From: Dechloromonas sp. H13 | GTDB lineage: Bacteria; Pseudomonadota; Gammaproteobacteria; Burkholderiales; Rhodocyclaceae | DNA length: 64,000 nucleotides | NCBI RefSeq assembly: GCF_009469615.1 | Contig: NZ_SSXX01000003.1 | Location: 248,001-312,000, forward strand | Reading direction: 5' to 3' | Shown: positions 16,368-25,235 of the stretch, in pieces | How positions within the stretch are numbered: position 1 is the first letter of the stretch | Layout: every line of letters starts with the position of its first letter | The notes under the pieces: model-generated | What the model saw: the letters and a program-made list of their open reading frames with translations, nothing else | Databases searched by the model: none | Told to the model about the DNA's origin: nothing | Translations under genes and position numbers: made by a program

Positions 16368-17729
16368 ATGCCCAATAACAACATTCCCCAGATCCTCATT
16401 CAGCCGCTCAAGCCGGCGCTCATCGCCGGTGTCGCCCAGAAGTTGCCGGTCCTCATACGTGTCCAGGCCCCCGACGCGGTGGCAACCGAGAAGAAGGTGC
16501 GCAAGCCCTTCCACCTCGCCCTGGTCATCGACCGTTCCGGATCGATGTCCGGGCCGCCGTTGGCCGAAGCCGTGCGCTGCGCGAAACACATTACCGATCA
16601 GCTGGCGCCGACCGATACCGCCTCCCTAGTTGTCTTCGATGACCGTGTGCAGACCCTCGTCCCGGCCCGCCCGGTCGGTGACCGCAGGGCTCTGCACCTG
16701 GCGCTGTCGCGGGTGCACAGCGGTGGCTCGACCAATCTGCATGGCGGCTGGCAGACCGGTGCTGATGGTCTGTTGCCGGGTGCTGCCGAAGCGGCGCTGG
16801 CGCGCGTCATCCTGCTTTCGGACGGTAACGCCAACGTGGGGGATATCACCGACACGGCCGGCATCGCGGCGCTTTGCGCCCAGGCGGCCGAACGCGGCGT
16901 CACCACCTCGACTTACGGCCTCGGACGCGATTTCAACGAGGAACTGATGGTCGAGATGGCCAAGCGGGGCAGCGGAAATCATTATTATGGGGATACCGCC
17001 GCCGACCTTTTCGAGCCGTTCGCGGAGGAATTCGATTTCATCTCGGCGCTCTGTGCGCGGCATGTTCGTCTTTCTCTGGTTGGCGCGCCCGGGGTCAATG
17101 TCCGTCTGCTCAACGACTATCCGGTCGAGGGTGACGCTGGCATTCCGGTGATCCGTCTGCCGGACATCGCCTTCGGGGCGGAAGCCTGGGCGCTGGTCGA
17201 ACTGGAGATTACGGCGGGACTCGCCGTTGAGGGTTCAGGACAACTGCTGCAGGCGGCCGTGACCGCTTCGACGCCCGAAGGCGAGCCGCTGTCCTTTGCC
17301 GATGCGCTGCTGACGCTGCCGGCCATGCCGGTCTCGGCCTGGGAAGCACTGCTCAACGATCCGCTGGTGGTCACCCGTCAGGCCGAACTGGCGGCCGGCA
17401 AGTTGCTTGAACAGGCACGTACCGCTGCCGAGCATGGTGACTGGACTACCGTAGAGCGCCTGCTCAGCGAGGCACGCCAGCGCTTTGCCGAACAGCCGTG
17501 GGTGATCGAGGTGTTGGAAAGCATGGCGGAACTCGCGCGCTCGATGGACACGGCGCGCTTCCGCAAGGAGGCGCTGTACTCGTCCCGCAAGATGAGTTCG
17601 CGGATATCGGCGAAGGAGGAACTTAACTTTGACAGTCTCGATGCGGAAGCGGCCAGCATCAGCTTCCTGCGGCGCAAGATAGCCCAAGGCAAGGCGCAGT
17701 TCGACAAGCCGGACGATTCGCAGAAATAA
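16368..17729 (+). CDS. VWA-domain (MIDAS) protein
   Basis: A 453-residue protein. ATG 16368 follows AGGAG (16358-16362), so the longer frame opening at 16302 is not used. A complete MIDAS motif DRSGS is at 55-59, with downstream SGGSTNLHGGW and ILLSDGNANVG giving the other metal ligands. There is no signal peptide or membrane segment, so it is cytoplasmic. The C-terminal 120 residues are helical (GKLLEQARTAAEHGDWTTVERLL). VWA proteins of this kind often pair with AAA+ ATPases or act as scaffolds; the double AAA+ ATPase at 4.5-6.7 kb is the nearest candidate. Confidence 0.88.
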   Translation: MPNNNIPQILIQPLKPALIAGVAQKLPVLIRVQAPDAVATEKKVRKPFHLALVIDRSGSMSGPPLAEAVRCAKHITDQLAPTDTASLVVFDDRVQTLVPARPVGDRRALHLALSRVHSGGSTNLHGGWQTGADGLLPGAAEAALARVILLSDGNANVGDITDTAGIAALCAQAAERGVTTSTYGLGRDFNEELMVEMAKRGSGNHYYGDTAADLFEPFAEEFDFISALCARHVRLSLVGAPGVNVRLLNDYPVEGDAGIPVIRLPDIAFGAEAWALVELEITAGLAVEGSGQLLQAAVTASTPEGEPLSFADALLTLPAMPVSAWEALLNDPLVVTRQAELAAGKLLEQARTAAEHGDWTTVERLLSEARQRFAEQPWVIEVLESMAELARSMDTARFRKEALYSSRKMSSRISAKEELNFDSLDAEAASISFLRRKIAQGKAQFDKPDDSQK

Positions 17730-17745
17730 GCAGTTTTGGGTGGTC

Positions 17746-17776
17746 GACCGCAGCCTCCCTATGGATGCTGCCGGTC
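17746..17776 (+). terminator. Imperfect hairpin after the VWA gene
   Basis: GACCGCAGC pairs with GCTGCCGGTC with one bulge, 17 bp after the stop codon. No T-run follows. Confidence 0.3.
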
Positions 17777-17866
17777 GTCAGCTCGATTCACACCGTCGCT
17801 TGAGAAACAAGCGCATTTCAAGGTGGGGGGGGAAGATCCGTTCCCTTACCCTCTGAAAAATTTAAT

Positions 17867-18124
17867 CTAGCGCTCAATGGCAACCGAACGCGAAGGGATG
17901 GTTCGCGTTGAACTCTTGGCCTCCACTTTCTCGGTCAATTCCTCCATTAAGGATAGCTCTCGTAGCTGATCCGCCAGAATTTTGTGCATCCCGGTTGTCA
18001 TGATATGAGGGCATTCAAAGCCTTCTGCCACTGCGCGAATATTCTCAATTAGCCGGCTCGTATCAAGGTCCTTATTTCCGATCAAGTCTTCTAGGCGGTC
18101 TACTCGGTTACTGATTCCTGTCAT
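17867..18124 (-). CDS. Small helical protein, 85 aa
   Basis: ATG 18124 follows AGGGGT. The protein is helical and charged (RVDRLEDLIGNKDLDTSRLIENIRAV) with a Ser/Arg-rich tail, and could form a coiled coil. It lies downstream of the DUF5681-like gene on the same strand by 90 bp. I recognise no family. Confidence 0.55.
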   Translation of the reverse strand: MTGISNRVDRLEDLIGNKDLDTSRLIENIRAVAEGFECPHIMTTGMHKILADQLRELSLMEELTEKVEAKSSTRTIPSRSVAIER

Positions 18125-18214
18125 GTCTCAACCCCTGCTGTAGTAGTCACATTTCCACATGATGCCGCGTTGGTGGTTTTTTCAGTCGCCATCCAATCGC
18201 CCGATTAAGGCATC

Positions 18215-18643
18215 TCATTTTTTTAGAATTTTCTCGAGCGTTCCGATTCGCTCACTCAACTGCTGCGTCTCGAGAGCCTTTCGACGTGCCTCAACAATCG
18301 CAGACAAGGTCGCCGCCTCACCCGGTGTCAGTTCTCCACTGGCTACCGATTCGAGAATGATTTGCGATACCCGGTTGATTCCAGCAATGCAGTTCGTATC
18401 TGGGAAGTCAGGCAGATTAACCGGACGTTCTCTCAGTGGCGGCGCCAGGCGATCAATCACCATTTTCGCGGCCGCCAGATCGCCGGCCTGGGCTGCCCTG
18501 ATCACAGACTGCACGATCTGCTCGCCTGCCCCTTCCATCAATGCGATTACGGTCTGCGTCGCCTTATTCCGGCACCCCTTTGGGCGCCCGGCTGGGTTGC
18601 CGGATTGCCCCGGCTTGAATGCGGTTGAAGGCAACCTTCTCAT
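18215..18643 (-). CDS. DUF5681-like protein
   Basis: The N-terminal FKPGQSGNPAGRPKGCRNKA matches the hallmark of DUF5681 and related phage and mobile-element proteins of unknown function. The rest is helical with a predicted coiled coil at the end (ARRKALETQQLSERIGTLEKILKK). It overlaps the winged-helix gene by four bases (18640-18643), so they are co-translated. It marks this part of the island as phage- or ICE-derived. Confidence 0.75.
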   Translation of the reverse strand: MRRLPSTAFKPGQSGNPAGRPKGCRNKATQTVIALMEGAGEQIVQSVIRAAQAGDLAAAKMVIDRLAPPLRERPVNLPDFPDTNCIAGINRVSQIILESVASGELTPGEAATLSAIVEARRKALETQQLSERIGTLEKILKK

Positions 18644-19164
18644 TTCTGTTCTCCATCTGCGAAATCAGGCATCTCGTCACATCGTGCGACATCAATCCCA
18701 CTACCCGCCAAGCCAGTCGTGGCAATCGTGGCGGTCCTGAGTAAATTGGCAACCGGCTGCATCATTACGCAATTCGGTCTTGGCTCCCCATGCAGAATCT
18801 CGACATGCGGCCGCCCTCCTCGCTTCACCGCAACGCTGATCAAGCCAGCGTCCCCAAGGTTCCGGAGCGCTGCATAGACTGCCTTTCTACCGCATCCTGC
18901 AATTCGTTCGACTTCTCCAGTCAGTCTGACAATGTGCGAACGTTGTATTCCGACCAGAAACCACAAGGCCAAAGCCACCGGGCCCGTCTTGCCGGGTAGC
19001 GCATTGGCCTGGCTGATCCATGCAAGCGGGATCGGCCCCTTAATGAACTTCTCGGAAGAACACGGTGCCTGGTGCTTACCGGTGACAACGTTGTAGGTCA
19101 AACGCTTAACCGAACCGATTCCTGGCTCGACTAGTTTGGGGGTACGGTTTCTGGAAGTATTCAT
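18640..19164 (-). CDS. Winged-helix DNA-binding protein
   Basis: A 174-residue protein with a central winged helix-turn-helix (GEVERIAGCGRKAVYAALRNLGDAGLISV, split about residues 80-112, followed by the basic wing KRGGRPHVEI). An N-terminal segment KFIKGPIPLAWISQANALPG is shared by many ICE/plasmid hypothetical proteins. No good ribosome-binding site precedes ATG 19164, so the start is less certain. Two identical-arm palindromes lie 27 and 50 bp upstream, so autoregulation by this protein is the obvious hypothesis. It could also be a replication initiator, in which case the palindromes would be iteron-like. Confidence 0.7.
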   Translation of the reverse strand: MNTSRNRTPKLVEPGIGSVKRLTYNVVTGKHQAPCSSEKFIKGPIPLAWISQANALPGKTGPVALALWFLVGIQRSHIVRLTGEVERIAGCGRKAVYAALRNLGDAGLISVAVKRGGRPHVEILHGEPRPNCVMMQPVANLLRTATIATTGLAGSGIDVARCDEMPDFADGEQK

Positions 19165-19190
19165 ATAAGCAATAGATAAGACTGTACGGG

Positions 19191-19207
19191 TGTCCCTAAT
19201 GGGGACA
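19191..19207. promoter_or_regulatory. Twin palindrome 1 (TGTCCC-N5-GGGACA)
   Basis: TGTCCCTAATGGGGACA has perfect six-base arms around five bases, 27 bp upstream of the winged-helix gene. Confidence 0.75.
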
Positions 19208-19213
19208 GGTTAG

Positions 19214-19230
19214 TGTCCCGACACGGGACA
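19214..19230. promoter_or_regulatory. Twin palindrome 2 (TGTCCC-N5-GGGACA)
   Basis: TGTCCCGACACGGGACA has the same arms and spacer as palindrome 1, with 23 bp between centres, about two helical turns. It ends ten bases before the polymerase stop codon. Confidence 0.75.
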
Positions 19231-19239
19231 GCTTGCCGC

Positions 19240-20988
19240 CTATTCATGGGCCACTTTCCGGTCATGGAGAGCAAGTTGCTCCATCACCGTGTTCCACATC
19301 ATCACGCCGCGCCCATCCATGTAGCGCTCTGGTGAGCGAACGATCTTGGCATCACTGCTCAGCTCAAAGCCCCCCAGCACGGCCGCGCTGGCCGCCCGCA
19401 TGACAGCCTGTGTATGAGCCACCACAGCGTCGAGATCTGCCAACCGAGCCTCAATCAGGATCGCGTCATGAACCGGCGCACAGACGCGAACGCCATCAGC
19501 TACCAGACGGCAACAGGCGAGGCGTAACATTTCGGCGCCATTTGCCTGCATCGGGAAGTTACAAAGACTGCGCCCATTCGGCGTGTCGTCGATGAACAGC
19601 TGCCAGCCGTACGTTGTGAAGACACGGCCGCCGAGCAGAGCCTCGTGCAATATGCCGTCGGACCAAACCCAGAAGCGCCGGTAGGTGCGCCGGTGCAATT
19701 CGAGCAACTCCCGCGCCCGGGCGACCGGCTGGTTAATCCGGTAAGCCAGACTCTCGGCCCCCATACCGTACTGCACGGCCAGCACACACTGCTTGAATTG
19801 GTCGCGTTCCGCTTTGTGGCTGTGCTTGGTTGCATTCGGCGGCACTGCGCCGGCCTGGATGGCAAAGGCAAGATAGGGGTCGCCTGAATCATAGGCTGCC
19901 ATCATGGCTAGGTCGCCAGACAAAGCAGCAGCGATACCGAACTCCTGCTGGCTCCAATCCACATAAGCCAGGCCATAACCGTCCGCCGGCCGAATCAGGC
20001 CACGCAACCAAACCGAAGGGCCGAAAATGAAACGGGTATTCGACGGCTGGTTGCGCCCGGTTTTCGAACGATACATGGAGAGCATGCAACGGTTGCGGCC
20101 ATCATCACCGACGGTGAGGTCGGACAATCGCATCTGCGACAGCGCGCTGCGAAGTTCCCGGAGCGGCGACAACTGCGGGTGTGCCCTCGCCATGTCCTTG
20201 AACGTGTTGTCCCGTAAATCCAGCCCCCCGGACGTCAGGCTCGGCCAGGCAATGCCGGTCGTTGCCAGGTAGCGCTCGAAGCGCTCCAGCTTGAAGGTGG
20301 TTCCATCATAGACACCAAAGTCAGCGTCAACAGCCGCGATCAGATTCTGCTGAATGCCGTGCCAGCCCGTTTTAAGGGCCGCCAACGCCTCGGTGTCGAT
20401 TGGCACACCATTGTGTTCCATATGTGCCATGGCTGAAGTGTAGCGGCCATGCAACGTTGCGCGCGGCCAGTCGATTTCATCCCGCATCACCGGTAGCAGC
20501 TTTGCCAGTGCCACGACGTCTGATTCGCAGTAATCGAGAATTGCGCGTTGCTCGGTGGCATTCCAGGGGCCACCTTGCAACACCAGGTCGCGCATGGCGT
20601 CTTTTTCGTCGGCAGCAAGTGCGTCGAGGCCGAAATAGGCGAGTGCACCGAGCAGTCCATTACCTGCGGGAACACGTTTCCCGTTGGTATGTCGGCGAAA
20701 GGCGATGAACAGGTCCAGCACGTTTTTCGGAAACGGCCAGCCCAGGGCAAGGAAGCACCCCATTTCCGCCGACGCATAATAGGCAACGAAAAGTGCCGAT
20801 TCGTCAGTCGGAAATGGCGCCCCACCCAGCCGCGCCATTTCGTCCTGCCAGAGCCTCAAGGTACGTCCGGTCGTCAATTCGCGCGCCACCATGCAGACCG
20901 GTACGGGAGGATTCCCCTCCCGTCCGGCTGCCGGGTGAAATTCAAAGTCCACCAGCCAAATTCCGCCTGGAAAGTGCGGCATCCCCAT
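19240..20988 (-). CDS. Family A DNA polymerase with 3'-5' exonuclease (phage/ICE type)
   Basis: A 582-residue polymerase. The exonuclease part opens with WLVDFEFHP (Asp14, Glu16) and continues with FVAYYASAEMGCFLAL and ILDYCESDVVALAKLL. The polymerase part has motif A YVDWSQQEFGIAAALSGD, motif B KQCVLAVQYGMGAESLAYRI and motif C PVHDAIL. It lacks the 5' nuclease domain of housekeeping Pol I and is much shorter, as expected for a mobile-element or phage polymerase. It starts at ATG 20988, one base overlapping the stop of the upstream gene (TAATG), so translation is coupled. Confidence 0.92.
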   Translation of the reverse strand: MGMPHFPGGIWLVDFEFHPAAGREGNPPVPVCMVARELTTGRTLRLWQDEMARLGGAPFPTDESALFVAYYASAEMGCFLALGWPFPKNVLDLFIAFRRHTNGKRVPAGNGLLGALAYFGLDALAADEKDAMRDLVLQGGPWNATEQRAILDYCESDVVALAKLLPVMRDEIDWPRATLHGRYTSAMAHMEHNGVPIDTEALAALKTGWHGIQQNLIAAVDADFGVYDGTTFKLERFERYLATTGIAWPSLTSGGLDLRDNTFKDMARAHPQLSPLRELRSALSQMRLSDLTVGDDGRNRCMLSMYRSKTGRNQPSNTRFIFGPSVWLRGLIRPADGYGLAYVDWSQQEFGIAAALSGDLAMMAAYDSGDPYLAFAIQAGAVPPNATKHSHKAERDQFKQCVLAVQYGMGAESLAYRINQPVARARELLELHRRTYRRFWVWSDGILHEALLGGRVFTTYGWQLFIDDTPNGRSLCNFPMQANGAEMLRLACCRLVADGVRVCAPVHDAILIEARLADLDAVVAHTQAVMRAASAAVLGGFELSSDAKIVRSPERYMDGRGVMMWNTVMEQLALHDRKVAHE

Positions 20989-21563
20989 TACGAACGCCCG
21001 CGCAGCTGGGTGATGACGGGGTGTTCCGGGCTGTCGATCAGACGCTCGCGGAAGGCAATCTGTACGAGTTCCGGGAAGGTGATATCAGGCCATTCCGGTT
21101 CAGCCAGCTCCGCTTCGGCGACGAACATGTCGTAACCGCCGACCTGCATGTTCGCGACGCTGCGGACCCAGTTGCTCTCGGCCATCGCCACAACCTCGGC
21201 GAGGGACTGATGCCACGGGTTGCGACGCCCGTCAGATCCTGGTAACGGCACGGGGATCAGAAAGACGTTGTTGCGGCGATCGATGGCCGTATACAGCATG
21301 GCCGTACGCAATAATTCGGGAACGGCTTCCCAGACAGCTGGCGCCAGCAGGAAGGTTTCCCTCTCCTCCTTCAACTCCAGGATCATCGTCTGAAAGCGCC
21401 ACGCCTCTCCAGGGCGGACACGGAAGAATTCGGTCTTCAGCGGTTTGCGCACCGGCACGCGGGTGATGAGGCGCTTGACGGCCAGCGCTTCGCCAAAGTT
21501 CTGTGGCAGACGCAAAGCATTGAGGTCGAAACCGGGAATCAGGGGATTGATGTTGTTGCTCAT
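20988..21563 (-). CDS. Unrecognised polymerase-module protein, 191 aa
   Basis: ATG 21563 is preceded by GGGGAG, which decides the start against the longer frame to 21632. The protein begins MSNNINPLIPGFDLNALRLPQ and is globular (SNWVRSVANMQVGGYDMFVAEA). Its stop shares a base with the polymerase start, so it is probably an accessory factor of the polymerase. I recognise no family beyond a general likeness to phage/ICE proteins found beside such polymerases. Confidence 0.7.
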   Translation of the reverse strand: MSNNINPLIPGFDLNALRLPQNFGEALAVKRLITRVPVRKPLKTEFFRVRPGEAWRFQTMILELKEERETFLLAPAVWEAVPELLRTAMLYTAIDRRNNVFLIPVPLPGSDGRRNPWHQSLAEVVAMAESNWVRSVANMQVGGYDMFVAEAELAEPEWPDITFPELVQIAFRERLIDSPEHPVITQLRGRS

Positions 21564-21577
21564 GATCACTCCCCCCC

Positions 21578-21784
21578 TCACGCCGCTTTGCCGGCCGGTC
21601 GGCGGCTTTCTTCCACACGGGAAGCAAGCCACTCCTCGACGTCCGACTCCAGCCAGCCGATAGCGCGCGGTCCCAAGCTGACCGGTTTCGGGAACGAACC
21701 CTTAGCGACGTGGCTGTAGATGGTGGAACGGGAAAGACCGATGCGTGAACGGACCGTGGGTAGCCTCAGAATTGTACTGGTCAT
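21578..21784 (-). CDS. alpA: AlpA-family DNA-binding protein
   Basis: A 68-residue AlpA/MerR-like excision regulator: LPTVRSRIGLSRSTIYSHVAKGSFPKPVSLG with a helix-turn-helix, then WLESDVEEWLASR. Proteins of this family regulate excision of prophages and genomic islands. It heads the 19.2-21.8 kb polymerase module. A second AlpA-like gene lies at 50441-50764. Confidence 0.85.
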   Translation of the reverse strand: MTSTILRLPTVRSRIGLSRSTIYSHVAKGSFPKPVSLGPRAIGWLESDVEEWLASRVEESRRPAGKAA

Positions 21785-21925
21785 GATGGATGCTCCTTGG
21801 CGCCTAACGGCGCTTGTTGATCGAGTCGCCAGTTCAGCAGGGAGATCACAGACTGAAAATTGGGGAAATAGGGGAAGTTTCCTGGATGCCCCTAGTCGTC
21901 AGGGTTTCCGGATGACCAACTTCCC

Positions 21926-22570
21926 CTATTTGAAATACTCGGGGAAGAGATTTTTGTAATACGTGCCCGATCGGCTGCCTCGTTTGAACCCGATGAACGG
22001 CTTGATATAGGTCTCGAAGGTTCCAAACGAACAGTCCAGCCTCGGGTTGCTCTTGATTGCGACTTCGAAAAGATTTTTCTTGATCCCCGGCATCTCGTTG
22101 AGATTTAGCATGTGATCCCTTTTTGCAATCTCAACCAGCAGTTGCATCAAGGCTTTGACAAAATCGTCGGGTGCCCTTCTTTGCAAAACAGCGCGAATGT
22201 CCGTCGCTTCGATCTGAACGTGCGAAACGCTCTCAAAGTCCGGCTCGCAACCGGGCGGCCACCCATAATGACCAAACGGCCCATCAAAGTCGTCCTCAGA
22301 GAGCTCGAGTGGCGAGCGCGGGTCCTCCCTGAGTTTTCTTTCCGGATCATCTGCCCAAGCTTGCTGCTTGGCCAGCAATCGCAGTGCAGAAGCCTTCTGG
22401 TCCTCATTCGCGGCGACCCAGCGCCCAAACTCGTCCCACGCCCAGATTTCATGTTTCTCGATCGCCGTCGCCAGGCTGGCAACCGATATCTTCTTCCTGA
22501 GCAATTCACCCAGCGTTACGAGGGGCGGTTCGTCTTCACCATCTGGCACTTCACGGGCATCAGTTTCCAT
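21926..22570 (-). CDS. Unrecognised soluble protein, 214 aa
   Basis: A soluble, charged protein with ISVASLATAIEKHEIWAWDE in the first third and a C-terminal half ending GFKRGSRSGTYYKNLFPEYF. I recognise no family. It lies between AlpA and the HNH/McrBC set on the same strand, and the 140 bp separating it from AlpA hold nothing obvious. Confidence 0.6.
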   Translation of the reverse strand: METDAREVPDGEDEPPLVTLGELLRKKISVASLATAIEKHEIWAWDEFGRWVAANEDQKASALRLLAKQQAWADDPERKLREDPRSPLELSEDDFDGPFGHYGWPPGCEPDFESVSHVQIEATDIRAVLQRRAPDDFVKALMQLLVEIAKRDHMLNLNEMPGIKKNLFEVAIKSNPRLDCSFGTFETYIKPFIGFKRGSRSGTYYKNLFPEYFK

Positions 22571-22815
22571 CGTCCTTCCTCCATCAACAGGTTCCGATAA
22601 ATCTCATACATGGCGAGTCCGCATGTTCCGGGGACAGGGCGAAGTCGCCACGCGAACCGGACCGCACAAGATATTTTGGAGCCATGCTGGACATTCTGGA
22701 CGCGCACAGCCGGTACCGCTTTACCAGATCACGCATTACCGGGGCGCGGCGCCCGTAATTGGTCGGAATTAGTGTCGCCCAGTCATCAAGGAGTCACTGG
22801 CAAAGAAAATGCAGC
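22571..22815. other. Gap with one GC-rich hairpin
   Basis: No gene or RNA is visible. The main structure is a GC-rich hairpin at 22735-22759 (ATTACCGGGGCGC / GCGCCCGTAAT), about 60 bp past the stop of the HNH gene on the minus strand. It has no T-run and could end that transcript in a Rho-dependent way. Confidence 0.35.
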
Positions 22816-23937
22816 TTATGTCAGGAAGAGATTGCTGCGGTGCCAGGCCAGGTATCGGCGGTGTGCCGTCGTCAGCTCCCGAAGCCGCCATGTGGCCGCC
22901 AGGCCAAGCAAGGCACGCTGCTCACCGGACAGATCGATACACACCAGCATCCCGCCGTCGTCGTCGAAGCTGATCCAGCCGCCGTCGAACAGCGCATCCA
23001 GATGCGGCGCCAGCAGCAGGCCGTTGAAGACATCAAGGCGTTCGGCGTCGGTCTCGCACCGCGCCCACGGCTTGATGTGCGAAGCGCGCAGGAGCGGCAC
23101 GACATCCAGAGCAGTAACCGCGCAACGCCCCTGCCAGTAATCGATCAACGACTGGCGGAAAATATCCTGCCCAACCCGCTGAACCACCAGGCGTTCGGCC
23201 TCGGTCGTCGACGGCAGACGTTGTACCTCGCCGGCAAACTGGCCTGCTCCCTCCCCCGCCAGCAGGTGCGCGACGCGCCCGGCGCGCAGAACCAGCGCAT
23301 ACAGTGCATCGTATCCGGCCAATGACTCGACAATGGCAGCCCACGGCCCGTCCTCGTCACGGACATCGACACTGCAGTCGTACGCCACCTTGTGCCCCCA
23401 GCCGGCATCCGAAAAACCGACCCGGTACGTCTCTACCGACCGCAAAACAACACCCAGTACCAAAGGGAACGCAGACGAGCGGAAGATCATCCACTGACCT
23501 TCGCGCGCTGGCGTCAGATCGAAACCGGCGTCCTCGGCGGCCTTCTCGACACGGGTGGCGGCCAGCGACCCGCCGCCAGGCTTCGACACGAACTCGCGCC
23601 AGGCCATGAGAAAAGCATCCAGTTCCCGTCGCGAGCCAAGCGCCAGCCCTGGATACGACCCGCGCGCGCCGGAAACCACCCGCTCCCGGCCGGTGACCGC
23701 CGCTTGCGACGTCACCCAATCCCGGATATCCGACTCTGGTCGGCCAAGGATCGGTGCCAGTGCCTTTGGCGACAAGCCGATCTCGACCGCGTTGCCGGGT
23801 GCATTGCTAGAAAAATAGACCGCACAAGTCTGTCCGGTCGGCACCTGCAAGCGAAAGCCGTTGGCCAGCTTCGAGTAACCGCCCAGGCCGGCGAACGCCT
23901 CGCGCAACTGGGTTTCATATTCGCTGCTCATGCACAC
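22816..23937 (-). CDS. HNH endonuclease in the McrBC operon
   Basis: A 373-residue nuclease. The HNH core is in the C-terminal third: YWQGRCAVTALDV, RASHIKPWARC (the His pair) and FNGLLLAPHLDALFDGG, a layout typical of HNH_2/McrA-type restriction nucleases. The N-terminal two-thirds (LGGYSKLANGFRLQVPTGQT and so on) is probably the DNA-recognition part. Its ATG at 23937 overlaps the end of mcrC by ten bases, so it is translated with McrBC. The three genes probably give one modification-dependent restriction system with an extra cutter. Confidence 0.9.
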   Translation of the reverse strand: MCMSSEYETQLREAFAGLGGYSKLANGFRLQVPTGQTCAVYFSSNAPGNAVEIGLSPKALAPILGRPESDIRDWVTSQAAVTGRERVVSGARGSYPGLALGSRRELDAFLMAWREFVSKPGGGSLAATRVEKAAEDAGFDLTPAREGQWMIFRSSAFPLVLGVVLRSVETYRVGFSDAGWGHKVAYDCSVDVRDEDGPWAAIVESLAGYDALYALVLRAGRVAHLLAGEGAGQFAGEVQRLPSTTEAERLVVQRVGQDIFRQSLIDYWQGRCAVTALDVVPLLRASHIKPWARCETDAERLDVFNGLLLAPHLDALFDGGWISFDDDGGMLVCIDLSGEQRALLGLAATWRLRELTTAHRRYLAWHRSNLFLT

Positions 23938-25235
23938 ACCTCATCGGCCAACATGACACCTGCCCCTTCCAGAAGTCCGAGCAGCCGATCATCGACACCC
24001 GACAAATCCTGCAGCGACACCTCGCCAATCGTCACGGTCGACTGCTTCCCGCCCTCGAAAACCAGGCGCTTGCGCACGCTCAGGTGATCGCCGCCGGCCG
24101 GATCCCACGGGTAGATCAGCAGCACCGCGCTGCTGGCGTAGCCCTCGGCATACGCCAGCATCTGGTACAGGTCGCCCTGCGAAATCCCGAGCTTGCGCTC
24201 CTCGGGCGAAAGGCGCTTCCACTTCGTGTCCACGACACATAGCGACGCGCCGTCCTTGCGCACCACGATATCCGGCCGCAACCTGAACAGCTGCTGCTTC
24301 GACTTCAGATCGCGCACCAGGTGGTGGCACGAATCCTGGATAGAGACCTCGAAGCCGGAACCGCGCAAGCGCCGCCGCAATGTCCGGGCCACGAAACGTT
24401 CGAACAGGTCGTTCATGTCAAACAGCAGCGCGAACGAATTCTGGTCGCCGGCATAGAGCCCGGTCGTTGCACCGCGCAGGAAGAGTCGGGCCATGCCCAG
24501 GCACAAACCGAAACGCTCGCTGACCCGGTCGAGCGTCACCCGATCCAGCCAGTCCGCCGTCGGCACCACGTCGGAAACCCCCTCGAACGCCGGCAACAGC
24601 TCGCGCAGTGCCTGCTGCGTCGTGTTGTTCGAGGCGACACGTAGCATCCGCCGGATCGCCACCCGGAACAGCTGGTTCAGCGCGTGGTCCTCATCGAACT
24701 CGTCGTAAGCGCAGGCGCTGCGTTCCCGATGCACGAGATTGCGGCGCACCTGCTCCTCGATCTGCAAGCGGCCGCGCACCGTCGGCAGATCATCCGCCTC
24801 CTCGCGATAGCGGCGGATCAGGCCGCGCCGCAACTGGTCAGCCAGCGCCCGACTGAACAGGCGCATCAGGATATCGAGCCAGCCGTCGCTCGATTGTTCG
24901 AGCGCCGCCTTGCCCGGCGTCGCCCCTTCCAGGTCGTAGGCCACCAGCAACATCTGCAGCAGGTTGTGGCGTACCGCCGGCAGATCGACCTCGGCTTCCG
25001 TCTGCTCGATCTTGGGCAGAAACTCGACCGTGCGCCCACCGAGCTGCACCGCCCCGACATACTGCGCGGGGCGCACCCGGCTGCGCGAAAGATGCTCGAT
25101 GACCGGGATCTTCAGGCGCGCGGCGAGCGCATCCAGCTGATCGATTTCAGCAACCGCGAGCGCGCGCTCCACCGGCGACGACAATTTCCCGACCACCGGA
25201 ATTCGCTCGTACTCCCGGAAGCTGACGACGCTCAT
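23928..25235 (-). CDS. mcrC: McrC-family nuclease subunit
   Basis: A 435-residue McrC. ATG 25235 overlaps the mcrB stop by four bases (ATGA), which fixes the start; a longer frame to 25466 runs inside mcrB. The nuclease site is the PD-(D/E)XK pattern RPDIVVRKDG then CVVDTKWKRL near residues 322-345. The N-terminal half (about 60-200) matches the McrB-binding part. McrC cuts DNA when bound by the McrB hexamer at modified cytosines. Confidence 0.93.
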   Translation of the reverse strand: MSVVSFREYERIPVVGKLSSPVERALAVAEIDQLDALAARLKIPVIEHLSRSRVRPAQYVGAVQLGGRTVEFLPKIEQTEAEVDLPAVRHNLLQMLLVAYDLEGATPGKAALEQSSDGWLDILMRLFSRALADQLRRGLIRRYREEADDLPTVRGRLQIEEQVRRNLVHRERSACAYDEFDEDHALNQLFRVAIRRMLRVASNNTTQQALRELLPAFEGVSDVVPTADWLDRVTLDRVSERFGLCLGMARLFLRGATTGLYAGDQNSFALLFDMNDLFERFVARTLRRRLRGSGFEVSIQDSCHHLVRDLKSKQQLFRLRPDIVVRKDGASLCVVDTKWKRLSPEERKLGISQGDLYQMLAYAEGYASSAVLLIYPWDPAGGDHLSVRKRLVFEGGKQSTVTIGEVSLQDLSGVDDRLLGLLEGAGVMLADEVCA

